A stretch of 64,000 nucleotides of DNA from Styela clava (taxonomy: Eukaryota; Chordata; Ascidiacea; Stolidobranchia; Styelidae): contig NC_135257.1 in assembly GCF_964204865.1 (NCBI RefSeq), positions 6,470,151 to 6,534,150 on the forward strand, written 5' to 3'. Below are positions 1-13,300 of the stretch, piece by piece. Both the position numbers and the translations under genes were made by a program. Positions within the stretch are counted from its first letter, which is position 1. Each line of letters opens with the position of its first letter. The notes beneath the pieces are model-generated. The model made no database searches, had not been told where the DNA came from, and was given only the letters and a program-made list of their open reading frames with translations.

Positions 1-109
1 ATCAGTAAAAGATATTTACAGCAAATTTTAGGATATATTGTTGAAACTGCATATAGTCTTGAAGCTTGAAGCATATTTTTTTTAAAATATATTCCATACT
101 TCTTCTCAG

Positions 110-1370
110 GTCCGCCTGGAGATCACACTAGTGGAACTGGTACATACATGTATGTTGATGCATCTAGTGGAATACAAGGTAGTCAGGCACATTTAGAAAG
201 TGGCATAATGCAAGCAACATCAGCCACCTGTGAAATGATAATGTATTATCATATGAATGGAGATCATATTGGCACATTACAGGTATGCAAATAAACTATG
301 TTTTGTTGTTGTATCATTTGGATTATAAATTACACTGAATGTGATTTGTAAAGTTTTATTCACTTTTCGTACTATATCTGGCTTTTTTATATGTGTGCAT
401 ATTTTTTTTTAAATAATGCTAAAATAGTTTATACATAGATTGTAACATAATTTAAAATTACCGGTAAGTGTCTGGAATTTTTGGATGTATCCCTAATGTC
501 TTCCTAGGTCAGTAAAAGGATTGATAGTGAAGATAACATTATATGGTCAAGAATTGATTCACAAGGAGATCAATGGAATCAAGCTATTGTAAGAATTGGC
601 AGAGTTTCAAGACCTTTCACCATTGTGATCAGTGCAACAAGAAGTTTTGATGTGCTAGGTGAGTAAAATCTATTCTTAAAATTCTGTAAGTTTAACCAAT
701 TCAATTAATCGGAAACCTTCTGATATTTTAAATTGCATATATGGTAAATATAATATCATTTATTATGTTAATTTATTTTTAACTGAACACATATTGGACC
801 TATTTATCGTTGTGCTAAATTCTTGAGCATTTCTTTTTTATGAAAATATCCATTTCAAAATATTTTTAATTCTGAACAAATATCATTATGGCTATATTAC
901 ACAGGTGATATTGCAATTGATGACATCATCTTCCAGAATTGTGAAATGCTACCTGCTCAACCTAGTTGCGCTGGCAGTGAATTCCAATGTGCAAATGGTG
1001 CTTGTGTTCCTTCATCAAGGAAATGTGACTACACTGATGACTGTGGGGATTATTCAGATGAAACAGGTCTGTTAAAAAAAACTTCCTGCTTGAGCTTTAA
1101 TTGTAAAAAGCGGTTGGAAACATTTTAGAATACTTATGGTATCTTTTATGAAATCCTATTCTTGATGTCACAAAATGATTCCTTTATGCTATATTCTGAT
1201 ACTACAGATTATTGGCTTTAAAAGCTCTCAAAACTTGAGACATTGAAATTACGTTTTACTGAATGTATACCAAAAATAAATGGATTTTAATTTAGCTTAA
1301 ATTATGATTCAATTTTTTATACTTGCCTTTATTTATGCTCTATATTTACCTATTTTTTAAAGACTGTTTG
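110..1370 (+). other. MAM1 (partial) and LDLa1 of the MAM/LDLa receptor
   Basis: Exons 110-282, 508-658, 905-1066 and the first bases of 1363-1560. The visible MAM part starts at PPGDHT and ends at the IAIDDI block. LDLa1 spans CAGSEFQC to the Cys encoded at 1365-1367 and keeps [13 protein letters not shown]. The exon before 110 ends in phase 1 outside the window. Confidence 0.88.
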
Positions 1371-4300
1371 AGTTATGTTGGACGTTGCGATTTTGAAGGA
1401 GGTTTGTGTGATTGGCAACAAATGTCTGAGACAGATGATTTCAATTGGCTGAGAATTAATGGTTTCCGTTGCCGTCCAGAAACCGGCCCATGTGTAGATC
1501 ATACTCGTGGTACAAGAGATGGATATTCTCTTATTGTTGATTCAAGAATCAATAAAAGTGGTATGATTTAACTATTTTGGTTGTGTCTATATATGTAAAT
1601 ATTGCTCATGGATAAGACATTTGGATGTATTCATGTATCAAAGTAGACAAGGTTCTACTATATTCTACATCAGCGTTTCCCAAACTTTTTTGGCTACGGA
1701 ACACTTGCACTTTTTGTATCGCCTCGCGGAACACCAAAAATTGAAAGCGTAAAATTGATAAAGAAAATTGGTGTAATTCAGCGGTTCCCCAAGAGCGCGC
1801 CGTGGCGAGTTGCCAAATGCGGCACGAAAACCAACAGAGTTGTGTTAAACACACCAAAATATTATTAAATATATTGCATTTATTTTAAATGCTGTGTATA
1901 TAATTCAATAAATTCATTTTACCTTTCTATGTCGTTTACCATTACATTACTTTCCACTACATTCCAATGTCACGTAACAATGCAGATTCAGGTGGGAGTT
2001 ATGATGGACATGTGCAAACATCGTTATACTTTGTCTTCTACAAGTACTTAGGTACGAAACTTCATGAGATCCGCCCGCATTAGGCTGAAGGTGACGCGAT
2101 ATTGAACGGTCGTCAGTTGGGCAACAACTCCACAATCCCGGGATCGTCATGACTACCAAATTTATTGTTGTGTTGTTTTCACATTATTGTGTTATTTAAA
2201 GATAATTTTTTTTATCAGATTGCTTCATTGCTATATTTGCTGCTATATTACAGCATTTGGTGTTGCTGACTGGATGTCTCACTAAATCTTCAGCGATCTC
2301 ACATTAAATTGCTATGAATCGATGTTTCTTATTTTTAGTTTGCTATCATGTTTTTTTTCTTTTGATTTAAATTGATTCTTCCATGACGAAAAATAAGTAT
2401 CTGAATCTTTAGACATAATTTTGATTTCTTTTCCATGGAACACTCGAAACACGCTTACGGACCACAGTTTGGGAAACGCTGTTCTACATAGTCAAACAAT
2501 CTATTATGTATCAGATTAACAATTGAATATTTCTGTTCTAGGCTCGTCAACTACTAAGCTAACTCTCATGATTTTTATTCCATACTTTTTGTCATTAGGC
2601 AATGATTTCATAGCCATGAATTTTTAAAATATATTCGATATACTTTTAGATATATTATATGTTATTTACTTTTTCTCTTTTCTAATATTAGTCCCCATTT
2701 CGGGAGGAAATGTTAAATATTCTGTTTATATGATGATAAAATATGCTAATGTAAATGTAATCTGTTTTCATTTTATCACTTCATGTAGGTACATTTGCTC
2801 GTCTAATCAGTCCACCTGTGATGGCAAATTCTGATTCATGCAGCATAAGGTTTTACTATCATATGTATGGAAGCAGTATTAGATCACTTAGGGTATATAC
2901 TAGAACACAAGATGGTGGACCATTGGTTCAAGTCTGGTCAAAGAGTGGTTATCAAGGTGACTTCTGGGAAAGAGCTGATGCTAATTTGGGAGCCACAGTA
3001 GGACAACCTTTTCAGGTGAACTTGTCTTCTTTATTATTAGGCATTGTGGTTTTTAGCTGTGAATATGATATTTTGAATCTTAATTTGAAATGCTGCACTC
3101 TACATGTTCATATTTTAAGAATATGAACATTTTATGCACTATGAAAAAATTTTTTTTTATTTATTTATTATAAACTCGGAAAGAAAGAAAGTTATTCGAT
3201 TTTGTAATTGATCCACATTGTTTTTGATATTATCAATTAATGTGTTGCTTTCAAACATTGATAATTTTTATTATTATAGCCATTTTTTAATAAACTTTAC
3301 TTGTTGCCAGGTCATAATTGAAGGACAATCATCCAATGCTGAATTTGGCGATATGGGAATTGATGATGTTGTTTTTAGTCCACAATGTGTTACAGGATCC
3401 GATCTACCACCTGGAACAACTATATTGCCAACTACCATTGCACCATGTCCTGATGGTCAATTCCATTGTGGAAATGATGTCTGTGTTGATTTACTCAAGT
3501 ACTGTAATGGTCAGTTGGTCTTTTGTTTTTGTATTTCAAATAAAAATTGTTAATACCATATTTTGATAAGGCTGAGAGCTTCAAACCAAACAAAAAAATG
3601 TCTGAATATTCTGATAAATTTGTTTTTTACCCAGGTATTTATATCTATTCTTTTTCTGTGATGACATATTATTATTTATCTTTGGTTGAAAGCAAAATGA
3701 CTGAATTTTTACCTACAACATGTGACACTGAAAAATATTGACTTGCTGAGCACTGTAATTTTTGCCACTTCAGATATTTATGAATAATACCAATGGTCAA
3801 TGTATTCCCTAATTAAACATGCTTATGTATCTGAAATCATCAAATTCTTAGGGTCTTGTATTCATACATACATACATATATATGGTTACCTTTCCTATAC
3901 TCAAAAATAAATATCCTGATTATTCAATCATTTAATTATATTTTTGCTCTTAGGTCAAAAAGATTGTTCAGATGGAAGAGATGAGTTATACTGTGGTGAT
4001 TGTGATTTTGAAGGTGATATGTGTGGATACAGAGATGACAGTTCTGGTTTATACCAATGGTATAGAGATCAAGCATCTTCTGCAGTTTCTCAAAATACTG
4101 CTCCACCAAGTGACCACACACAGTTATCTGCATCTGGTAAATACTAGATTTATAGCTTCAAGGTTTTCTTAAAGTCAACTTTTTTGGAGTGTTTCACTCA
4201 TTTGATCTGAACAAGAATAAAATCAACTTTATTACACATAAGACTCTTTCTGGTTCTCGATTATCGACTTGAAAAAAATGCACTCTGAGTGAGTTGTGTG

Positions 4301-7300
4301 TATTCTTTTGAAAGTTATTACGAAATAATTCAATATTTGCTTTATTACTTTTACCAATATAATATTTTTTGTTAATAACCAGGGTGGTATGCTTATCTTG
4401 CTTCATCAACTGGCAACTTCATGAACAATGCTCATTTAGTCAGTCCCCCACTAGCCAGATCAAAATCAACCTGTAAATTAAATTTCTGGTACTACATAAA
4501 TTCTGCTGCTTCGAACCCCAATGTGAGAATGGCTTTGCTTCTTATTACTGAATCTGGATCATCGGTTAGTAGATTTTGTGTTGAATATTTTCTGACTATT
4601 AGTGCAATATATTATGTTACAGATTATATATAAAACTATGATAATATATAATATTTCAATAAACTATGATATTATAATATTTTAATATATTTATTTTGCT
4701 ATCTAGGAAATATGGTATGTTACTGGCAACCAAGGAACAGCATGGAAGTCTGCTTCTGTAAACATTGGTGCTGTAGAACATGGACATCTAGTTATATTTG
4801 AAGCTTATCGTGGGGATTATGATGGTATGAAATTTTTTTATTTTCAATCTTAAAACTAATTTAATAAACCAATTTATTACTGTAAGCTTTTTGGCTTCAG
4901 TTGAGTATTTATCTTCCGTAGTTGTATTAATTTACTGGCCAAACTGTTGTGCAATAATTCCTTATAGGCATATGCATGGCACAAATAAGCATGATATGAG
5001 TAAGTTGATTAAATCACTGCAAACTTGTTTTTTTATATGTATTCCTTCTTTATTGCATGTAGTCAAATTAAATTTTTTTTAATTAGGAACAACCTTATTA
5101 TAGATATTCTTATAAGATATAATAAAATAGAAGGTTGATGTCCAAAAATGTGGAATGTAGGTGAATCTTATTATTTGCAGTCGCCGTTGGTGTGGATGAC
5201 ATAACTTTTACCGATTGTATTATACCAAGTGGAAGTGGGAGTTGTCAATTTGATGAATTTGGATGCTCAAATGGTATTTGTGTACCTGAAGACAATGCTT
5301 GTGATTTCCAAGATCAATGTGGAGATATGAGTGATGAATTATCATGTCCTGATTATCTGTAAGTGAGATAAGATTTTTATTCAGGTCGAGAGATCTGAAT
5401 GTAACATTGTTGCTATAGTCATTAGAATCATTTGTAAAAAATTCAAGGAAATTGATATCATGGCTTTTGCTGTACAAATATAGAGTATATTTCTAAAAAT
5501 TTTGAAGCTTTCAAACTGAGCAATTAAAAGGTGTCCGGATGTGAACACAAAACATACGGTAGTTTAATTATACAAACGCTAATATATTCTAAAAGTTGTG
5601 TGATATCTATTACATTAAATATTGTATATATATTTTTTACAGTACAATTTTAATTACTCAATTATTCTTCATCTTCGAAACCTCGGAAAGGAAACCTTTT
5701 TTATATTCTGACTACAACTTTCCTACCTTAGTTAGAATATTGAATGTGAATATTAATCATTCAACTTTACATCATTTAACGTTGATAAAAATTCATTCAG
5801 AAACAAATCTATATCATCATTTAAAACAATACATGTATAGACAACAGTACCTGAGTTTGATGTTGTAACAAAAATAGCATGGAAAAAGCTATTTGAAATT
5901 TTGATTTGATTTATTAATTTCTATCTAGGGCTTGTGATTTCTCATCTTCGATGTGTGCATGGGCTTTTGATGCTACCAGTCAATTCAGTCTAACGAGAGG
6001 TAGTTATGTGAGTGGACCATCTGATCACACACCCTCAACTCTTGTTACTGGCGAAATTGGGAGTTATATGTATGTTGTGGCCTCATCTGTAAATACAAAC
6101 CAGATTGTAAGTTTTTTCATCTGTTTTTGCTTAGGAAGACTAATTGTTAATGATAAGCTAAGATTGTCTTCATTTATGTTCTCAGTCTCGATTAACTGGA
6201 CCTGTCATCAGGCCTGTTCAAAATGGAGCTTGTAAAATGCGAATCTACAGAAACATTTATGGATCAAATATAGGAAAAATCAACATATATATTCGTACTG
6301 CTGTAAGTACACAACTTTTTTATTTTCAATTTGATTTGGTCATTGATAAAATTATTCTGAATATATCGTGCACATATCTCAAAAGCATAACTTTTGAGTT
6401 TTAATATTATTTTTATTTGTGTGCCTCTTCTGGTATTCTCTTTTTTATTTGGTTTGTATTCAAAATGCATTATTACTATCTACACAATAAGAATTCAAAA
6501 CCATGCAATACATTAAAAAATCTTCATAAATGACTTTTCATCTTTTTTCCTGATCTCGTATGTAAAAAGTGTATTTTCGATGTGGTGATAAAAAAATAAA
6601 CTACTGATTACGTTTAGCTTACTGGACTCAACTACATTTACTCAATTACCGGAAGTGATGTGACTACTGAATGGAAATTGGAAAAAATAGCACTTGATTC
6701 AAATACATACTTTGAAGTAAGTATTTGGATAATTTTTCAATGTATTTGTATTATAAAGTATTTAGTATTTGTTACCACCAGAACTATTTATTTATATAAT
6801 GATAACAACTAACACCTCCTTTAAGTTCAGGAATGGGCAATTATTTTCTGAGTGGGCCAGTTACAGATTATAGACTTACTGGGCCAAAATTCATATAATA
6901 AGCAGCACAATGTACCAATCAGGGTCACTATGACAGTGTTTTCATCAATATTTACAACGGGCCGTAATTTGCCCACTCCTGTTTCAGTTGTAATGACAAG
7001 ATCCGTGTATTGCAAAAACTAAGATTTCCTATGGATGGTATGATAAAAATAAAATATTTGTTCAAAATCAGCCCTACATCTGTTTTTACTTTACTGACAT
7101 GACTATTCAATTGTATATGAAAATCATAACTTAAATTTTATTTTATGTAACTACCGGTACTTTAAAAATACCTAAAAATACAAAACATTGAATCATTCCC
7201 AACTATGTTTTACAGCCTGTCATTGAAGTGGAGAGGCAAGCTGGACTGTCAGGAGTGATATCGATTGATGACATCAGTTTTTCAGCAAGTTGTGATGTTG

Positions 7301-10300
7301 ATCCTAATGCAATATTAGGATGTGGAACTGGACAACTGGCTTGTACTGATGGCACCTGCATTGCAATGGACAAATTTTGTGATTTTAATGTATGTAGTCA
7401 GATAAAAATATTTTAATAATTATTATAAAGAGAACAAATATATTCAAATTCAAATATATCACAAACATTGGTTCATAACATCTGAATAACTGTCATGCTG
7501 AATTGCTTTTAATTCATTGCTATAATTAGTAGAAATAAGGTAAGATATGCCCTTTATTATTTGCAGTGCCTTCACTGTTAAGTTTGTGCTATATAAATTT
7601 TTTTTTAAATATCTTTTTTGCTTACCTCGTTTGATGATTCATGAACTTCTATTTCAATTTTCTATATTAAATTTGCTGGATCTTCTATATTTTATGCAAT
7701 CTTATATATCTAATTATTTAATAACACCCTTTTCCTGTTTAATTTGTTTTAGTCTTAAATAGTCAATATCATTGTGTATCATTTGATTTTTAATAGAACG
7801 ACTGCTCAGATGGATCAGATGAAGCACCATGTCCTTCTTCATGTTCATTTGGAGACAATGATCAATGCTTATGGAGTAATGTTGTTGGCAACCAACTGAC
7901 CTGGAGACTTCAACAAGGTATAAATGGAAATCCAGCAAGTGGCCTTGGACCTAATACAGATGGTTCTGGAAATGGTCAAGGATACTATATTATACTGCCA
8001 AAACCATCAGGTTCTACATACATTGGATCATCAAATCGATACCAAAGTGTTGTTTACAATCAAGCAGGACAAAGTTGCAACTTGCAGTAAGTAATGAACA
8101 ATGGAAATATATGGGTAGAAAATTATGCTCTTTGTGTTATTGTGGGATATACAGCTTACAGATAAATAGAAATAATAATCATGCAGCCCTTTACATTTTT
8201 CAAAACAAAGAAAAGACAGAATAATTGTGAAGAACATTGATCCTAATTGATCTTTGAATTCGTTTTGTAGGTTCAAATACTACATGAATGAAGACATTGG
8301 CACACTTCGTGCTCTTATATCATCTGGTAATTCTGAACAACAAATTTGGAGTCAAACAGGAGACAAAGGAAATTTTTGGAATTTGGTCACTGTACAGTTG
8401 CCTTCTTGCTCAAAAGAATTCAAGGTTTGCTTTTTCTGATTTTCTTTATTTTGTAATGTGTTTCTATGTAAAGTGCAAATATTTGAGAGCAAGCAAGGGA
8501 ACGATAAAACTAGTTATTGATGTTTTCTGGAATTTAAATTGTGAAGTTAACCTTTGTTGATGTTGCACAAAACACCCGTATCTTGTGTTAGAAAAATTAT
8601 TTCTAATTTTGAATCAATGAGATTTTATTACTAGCTATACTTACTATATCAAATGCTTTCTAACTTGGATTTTGTATTACAATTTTTTATTATATTGTTG
8701 TATTGATGTTTCTTTCTTTTGTTTATGAATAGATCATATTCGATGGAAAAATAGAACAATCTATTCAAGGTGCCTTTGCAATTGATGACATTAATTTACT
8801 AAATTGTGCTTACAGTGAAGCAACACCTGGAACTTGTACCGCTGGTCTAAAACAGTAAGTTAGAATGAATGTCTTTAACATATCTTATATATTTTTAACA
8901 TTGAATTTAGATGGTGTAATATTTCTACCTTATTATTCCTATCAAGAAAATCATATGGCAACTATTAAAGTTTCAATCAATTTGTTTGTATGTTCCTTTT
9001 CATTTAATTTTTAGATGTGACAGTGGACATTGTGTTGAATCTGAACAATGGTGTGACTTTAGTTATGACTGCTGTGATGAATCTGATGAAAATTCATTTG
9101 ATTGTGCAAGTTATTCTAGATGTTCATTCGAAAGAGATTTCTGTGATTGGAAAAAAGAGAGACGTAAGTTACTTTATAATTTTTTTTAGTCTTTTATCTA
9201 CCCTGGAGTACTTTCATTATGCTTGGAAAATTGAAGATAATTCAAGTTTTTTAAAACACGGATAAATCTGTATTGGAGTATATGGAATAGCCAAGTACAA
9301 AAACAATCAAAATAATACAAAATCTCAGATTCAGTATCAAATGTTATTGGTATATTGCAGAAAATTCAGACTGGGTTGTTGGTCGAACACCATCTGGAGA
9401 TCCTACAGCTGATCATACAACACTATCGGGTGAAGGAAGTTATATGTACTTAGATTCATCTATTATGGCTGGTGGAGTTGCATCAACATTGTTCAGTTTT
9501 GTTTTCTACTCTCCAACTCAAGATTGCTCAATCAGGTATGAAAATGTTATAGGAGTTCAGCTAAGCTTGAATTGTTCTATCTTTAAAATATCTGCAGTCA
9601 AGGTTTGTTATTTTGATCATATTTGGCAAGATACAATTTCTTACTAAAAATTAAAATATTAATTTATTATTGTCACTACCTACTAAATTTACCAAAATAT
9701 TTGCATCTATATTCATGTAAAAGTTCTCATAGCTAGGCCTAAATTTTGGAGAAACAGTGCTGTTAAATTTTTTACTAATGTACATACAACATGATTTTAT
9801 ATTTACCAGGCTATATGAGTACATGACATTACCTGGTGCTCAGCAATTGAAAATATATGTACTTACAACTGCTGGAACATATGAAAGAAATTCTATCGTT
9901 CCATCTGGAACAACTGGACAGTGGCGACGACATGTTGTTTCTCTCATGCCTGTCACAGGACCTTTCCAGGTATATAATTTTTGATGCAAATGAGATTAAT
10001 AGTAATTAATTAAATTACGGTAACTGCTTGTAATGAATTATTATTAATCTGTCTAGATTTATATATTAATATATTCATATGAATATTTTTTATTATTGTT
10101 ATCAAATTGCCGTTTTGTTATAATTTTTTTTTTCATTGTTAATTTCAGGTCATTTTGGAAGGAACCTTACAAGATGATACTACTGGTGTTATAGCAGTTG
10201 ATGATGTTTCATTCAGTGAAGGTATAGTTGCCAGTATCCAATATGTTAATATGGTGATTGTATTTAAATTATAATATCACTCTGTGTTTAAGAGATTAAG

Positions 10301-13300
10301 ATAGATAATTCTCATCATAAGAAATGTAAAAATTTTCATAAAAAAAATATGATCGAATATAGTTTATTGAACAAATTTGTTTTTTTTCTCAAATTTGTTT
10401 GAAAAATAAGTTAATGATGTGATATATTCAGTTTTCATTAATATCCAATTAAATTAATTCTTCCAATCTAATCTATCAATGAAATTACTTATCTGTATTT
10501 TTGATGTAGTAGTAACCAAATATTAGTCTACTTGAATAGTTTTTATTTTTGAATCCTATTGATATATTTTATTTGAATTACAGGTTGCTTACGAAGTTCC
10601 TCTCCCACTCCGCTACCATTTGAGACCACTCTTCCAACCAAACCTCCAATAACTGGAGGCCCTGGTCATGCATGTGATTCAACTTACAACTTAAACTGTG
10701 GAACATTGAATGTTTGCTACAGCACGGCCCAGAAATGTGATTTTGTGTACCATTGCCCCAATGGTTATGATGAAGATACATGCCGTAAGTAGCTACCTTC
10801 TACTACATCTAAATATTAATTGATATTATTTTGTTCCATCTCATTTAGCTAAAGTTCAATTAATCATTTATCGTACTTTCAGCATCATTCTATGATTTTG
10901 ACACTGAAGAACAACTTCATTATGCATGGCAGGAATCAGTGGGAACTGAGCTTGATGGCTTTAATTGGCAACGTTCTGTTGCAAAGAATGCTTTCTCTCA
11001 GTAAGCTTTTATAGACATTTTGTCATCCTATATAAATTTTAATGTTAAAAATATTAAATGTTCTAAAATATTTTTGTCATAATTTCATGAGAACGCATGA
11101 AATTTATATTCTGCAATAATAGAAATTGATAAAATTTGATATGCTTTGAAGTTTCTTGAAACTGATGTATAGGTCGGAACTTGGTTCAGTTTTAAACAGC
11201 AATATTTATTTGTAATGTTTACTTTCAGATTCGGACCAGCATTTGATCATACTTTAGGTGCCGATACTGGTGGATATACATATGTTGTTAAAATATCAAG
11301 CATTGCGGAAGATGTTGCTCAATTAAATGGACCCACTTACCTGATGGCTCATTCCAGTTGCAAGGTTTGTAGATGTTACTAATTTAATAGAAAAGCTTCC
11401 ATGCTATTTATTTGTAGCAGTGCGTGACCTGTTAGTTATCAGCAATAAATACATTTTAAAAAAGTTGTCATGATTCAAGTGCTCTTTTATGTTTAAAGTG
11501 CAATAAATGTAATATTTGTGCTTTTGGAAATTATATCCTAGTCACATTTCTTTTCGTTATTTTGTAATTACAATTTTAAATAACTGGCTGTCGATTTTTC
11601 TTATTGATTTGGTCTGATGTACTGAGGAGATTTTCAACTCCAGGATTAGAGTATTATTGTTTTTTGTTGTGTGAAAAAATGAAAATGATGTATTTACAGT
11701 TTGAATTTTGGTATTATCAAAGTGGCGATGATGTGAGAGACTTGGATGTAATTTTATATACTAACTCCGAATATCATCCAATGGCTATTGTAAAAGGTGA
11801 TCAAGGATCTTCATGGAAAAGGATGAGAATAGATATTGGAAAAAGAACAGACCAATACCAGGCATGTACATTTTAACCCTTTATGAATTGGCAAGGAAAA
11901 GTAAATGATGAATATATAGTGAAGAATTTGTCTATTAAGTTCAATCGACAAAGATGCGATATTGAACTATGACTAACACAATTTGAAATGAAACCTTATT
12001 ATAACAGTCTTTAGTATTTTGCTCTAAGCATATTTCAATTGATATTGTGTATCTGTATAAGAGGAAAATCAAGCAAATATCTACCTAAAATGGAACATCG
12101 GTGTTCACAATTTTGCATCTTGTTTAACGATCGGCCTTTTATTTCTAATATACTTTTAGATTATTATTGCAAAAGTTGATGATGGTCAGTATGATGGAAG
12201 AACTGCGATTGATGACATTGCTTTGGTTGACTGTGCAAAACCAACATACACAAGAGACTGTGATTCTTCTGAATTTACATGTTCGACCACGAAAGCATGC
12301 ATATCAATAGCTGACTCAAAATGTGATGGTGTTGATGATTGTGGTGACAATTCTGATGAACAATCCTGTTGTAAGTAGTCATGTATCTAAATGATTTGTT
12401 AGTTTGTTATACGATTAATTAAATGTGATACAATATTAAATAGTTTGGTTCAAGTGATATAGCAAATTTGTGGTATATGCAAAATTCAACAGCGTCAAAC
12501 AATATTTTTTTATAAAGAAGGAATTGTCTTATTTTCATATATACATTTCTTTGAGTATATTAAAATTAACATTTACTATATTTCAATATTAACATTTATT
12601 TAAAAATCATTTCAGCAACATCAAAGACATGTGATCTTGAAAATGGACTTTGCAATTGGACACAAGAAAATTTATGGGACGATTTTGATTGGAATCTATC
12701 AGAACAAAAACCCACTGATACAGCAGATACAGGTTTATATGATATTATCATCATCAACTATTCCTTATCAAGTGCTAGATTTTTTTATGTTAAATGAGTT
12801 GATAAAAAAATTTGATTATTATTATTCAGAAATTTCAACGAATTCGCATTTATTCTTGTTTACGATAATAAAAAGAATTTGATAAATAAAGTGATATTTC
12901 AAAAACAAAATAGCCACAAAAAAGTCGAATTATCAAATCTATTATCACACAGCATTTGACTTGAATTACTGATGATGTTTCTGATTTTATATTATACCCC
13001 ATAAATTATCACTTGGATTAAAAATATCATTGTAATGAAACTATCTTAACTATAGTCCATGCTTCCAAAAACAAATAACTGGCCAACTAATTTCATACAT
13101 GGTTTGATTATGATTAAAATGATATGAATATATTTTTAGGCCATCTCATCACCTTTTCCTCTCCCTCAGGATAATTATATAAATCCTATCCTTTATGTTT
13201 AAATGATTGCGTTATAACAAATGCACAAATTCTACCTAAAGGTCCATTGAGAGATCATACAACTGGTTTGCAAACTGGAATATTTGCTTACATTGATGCA

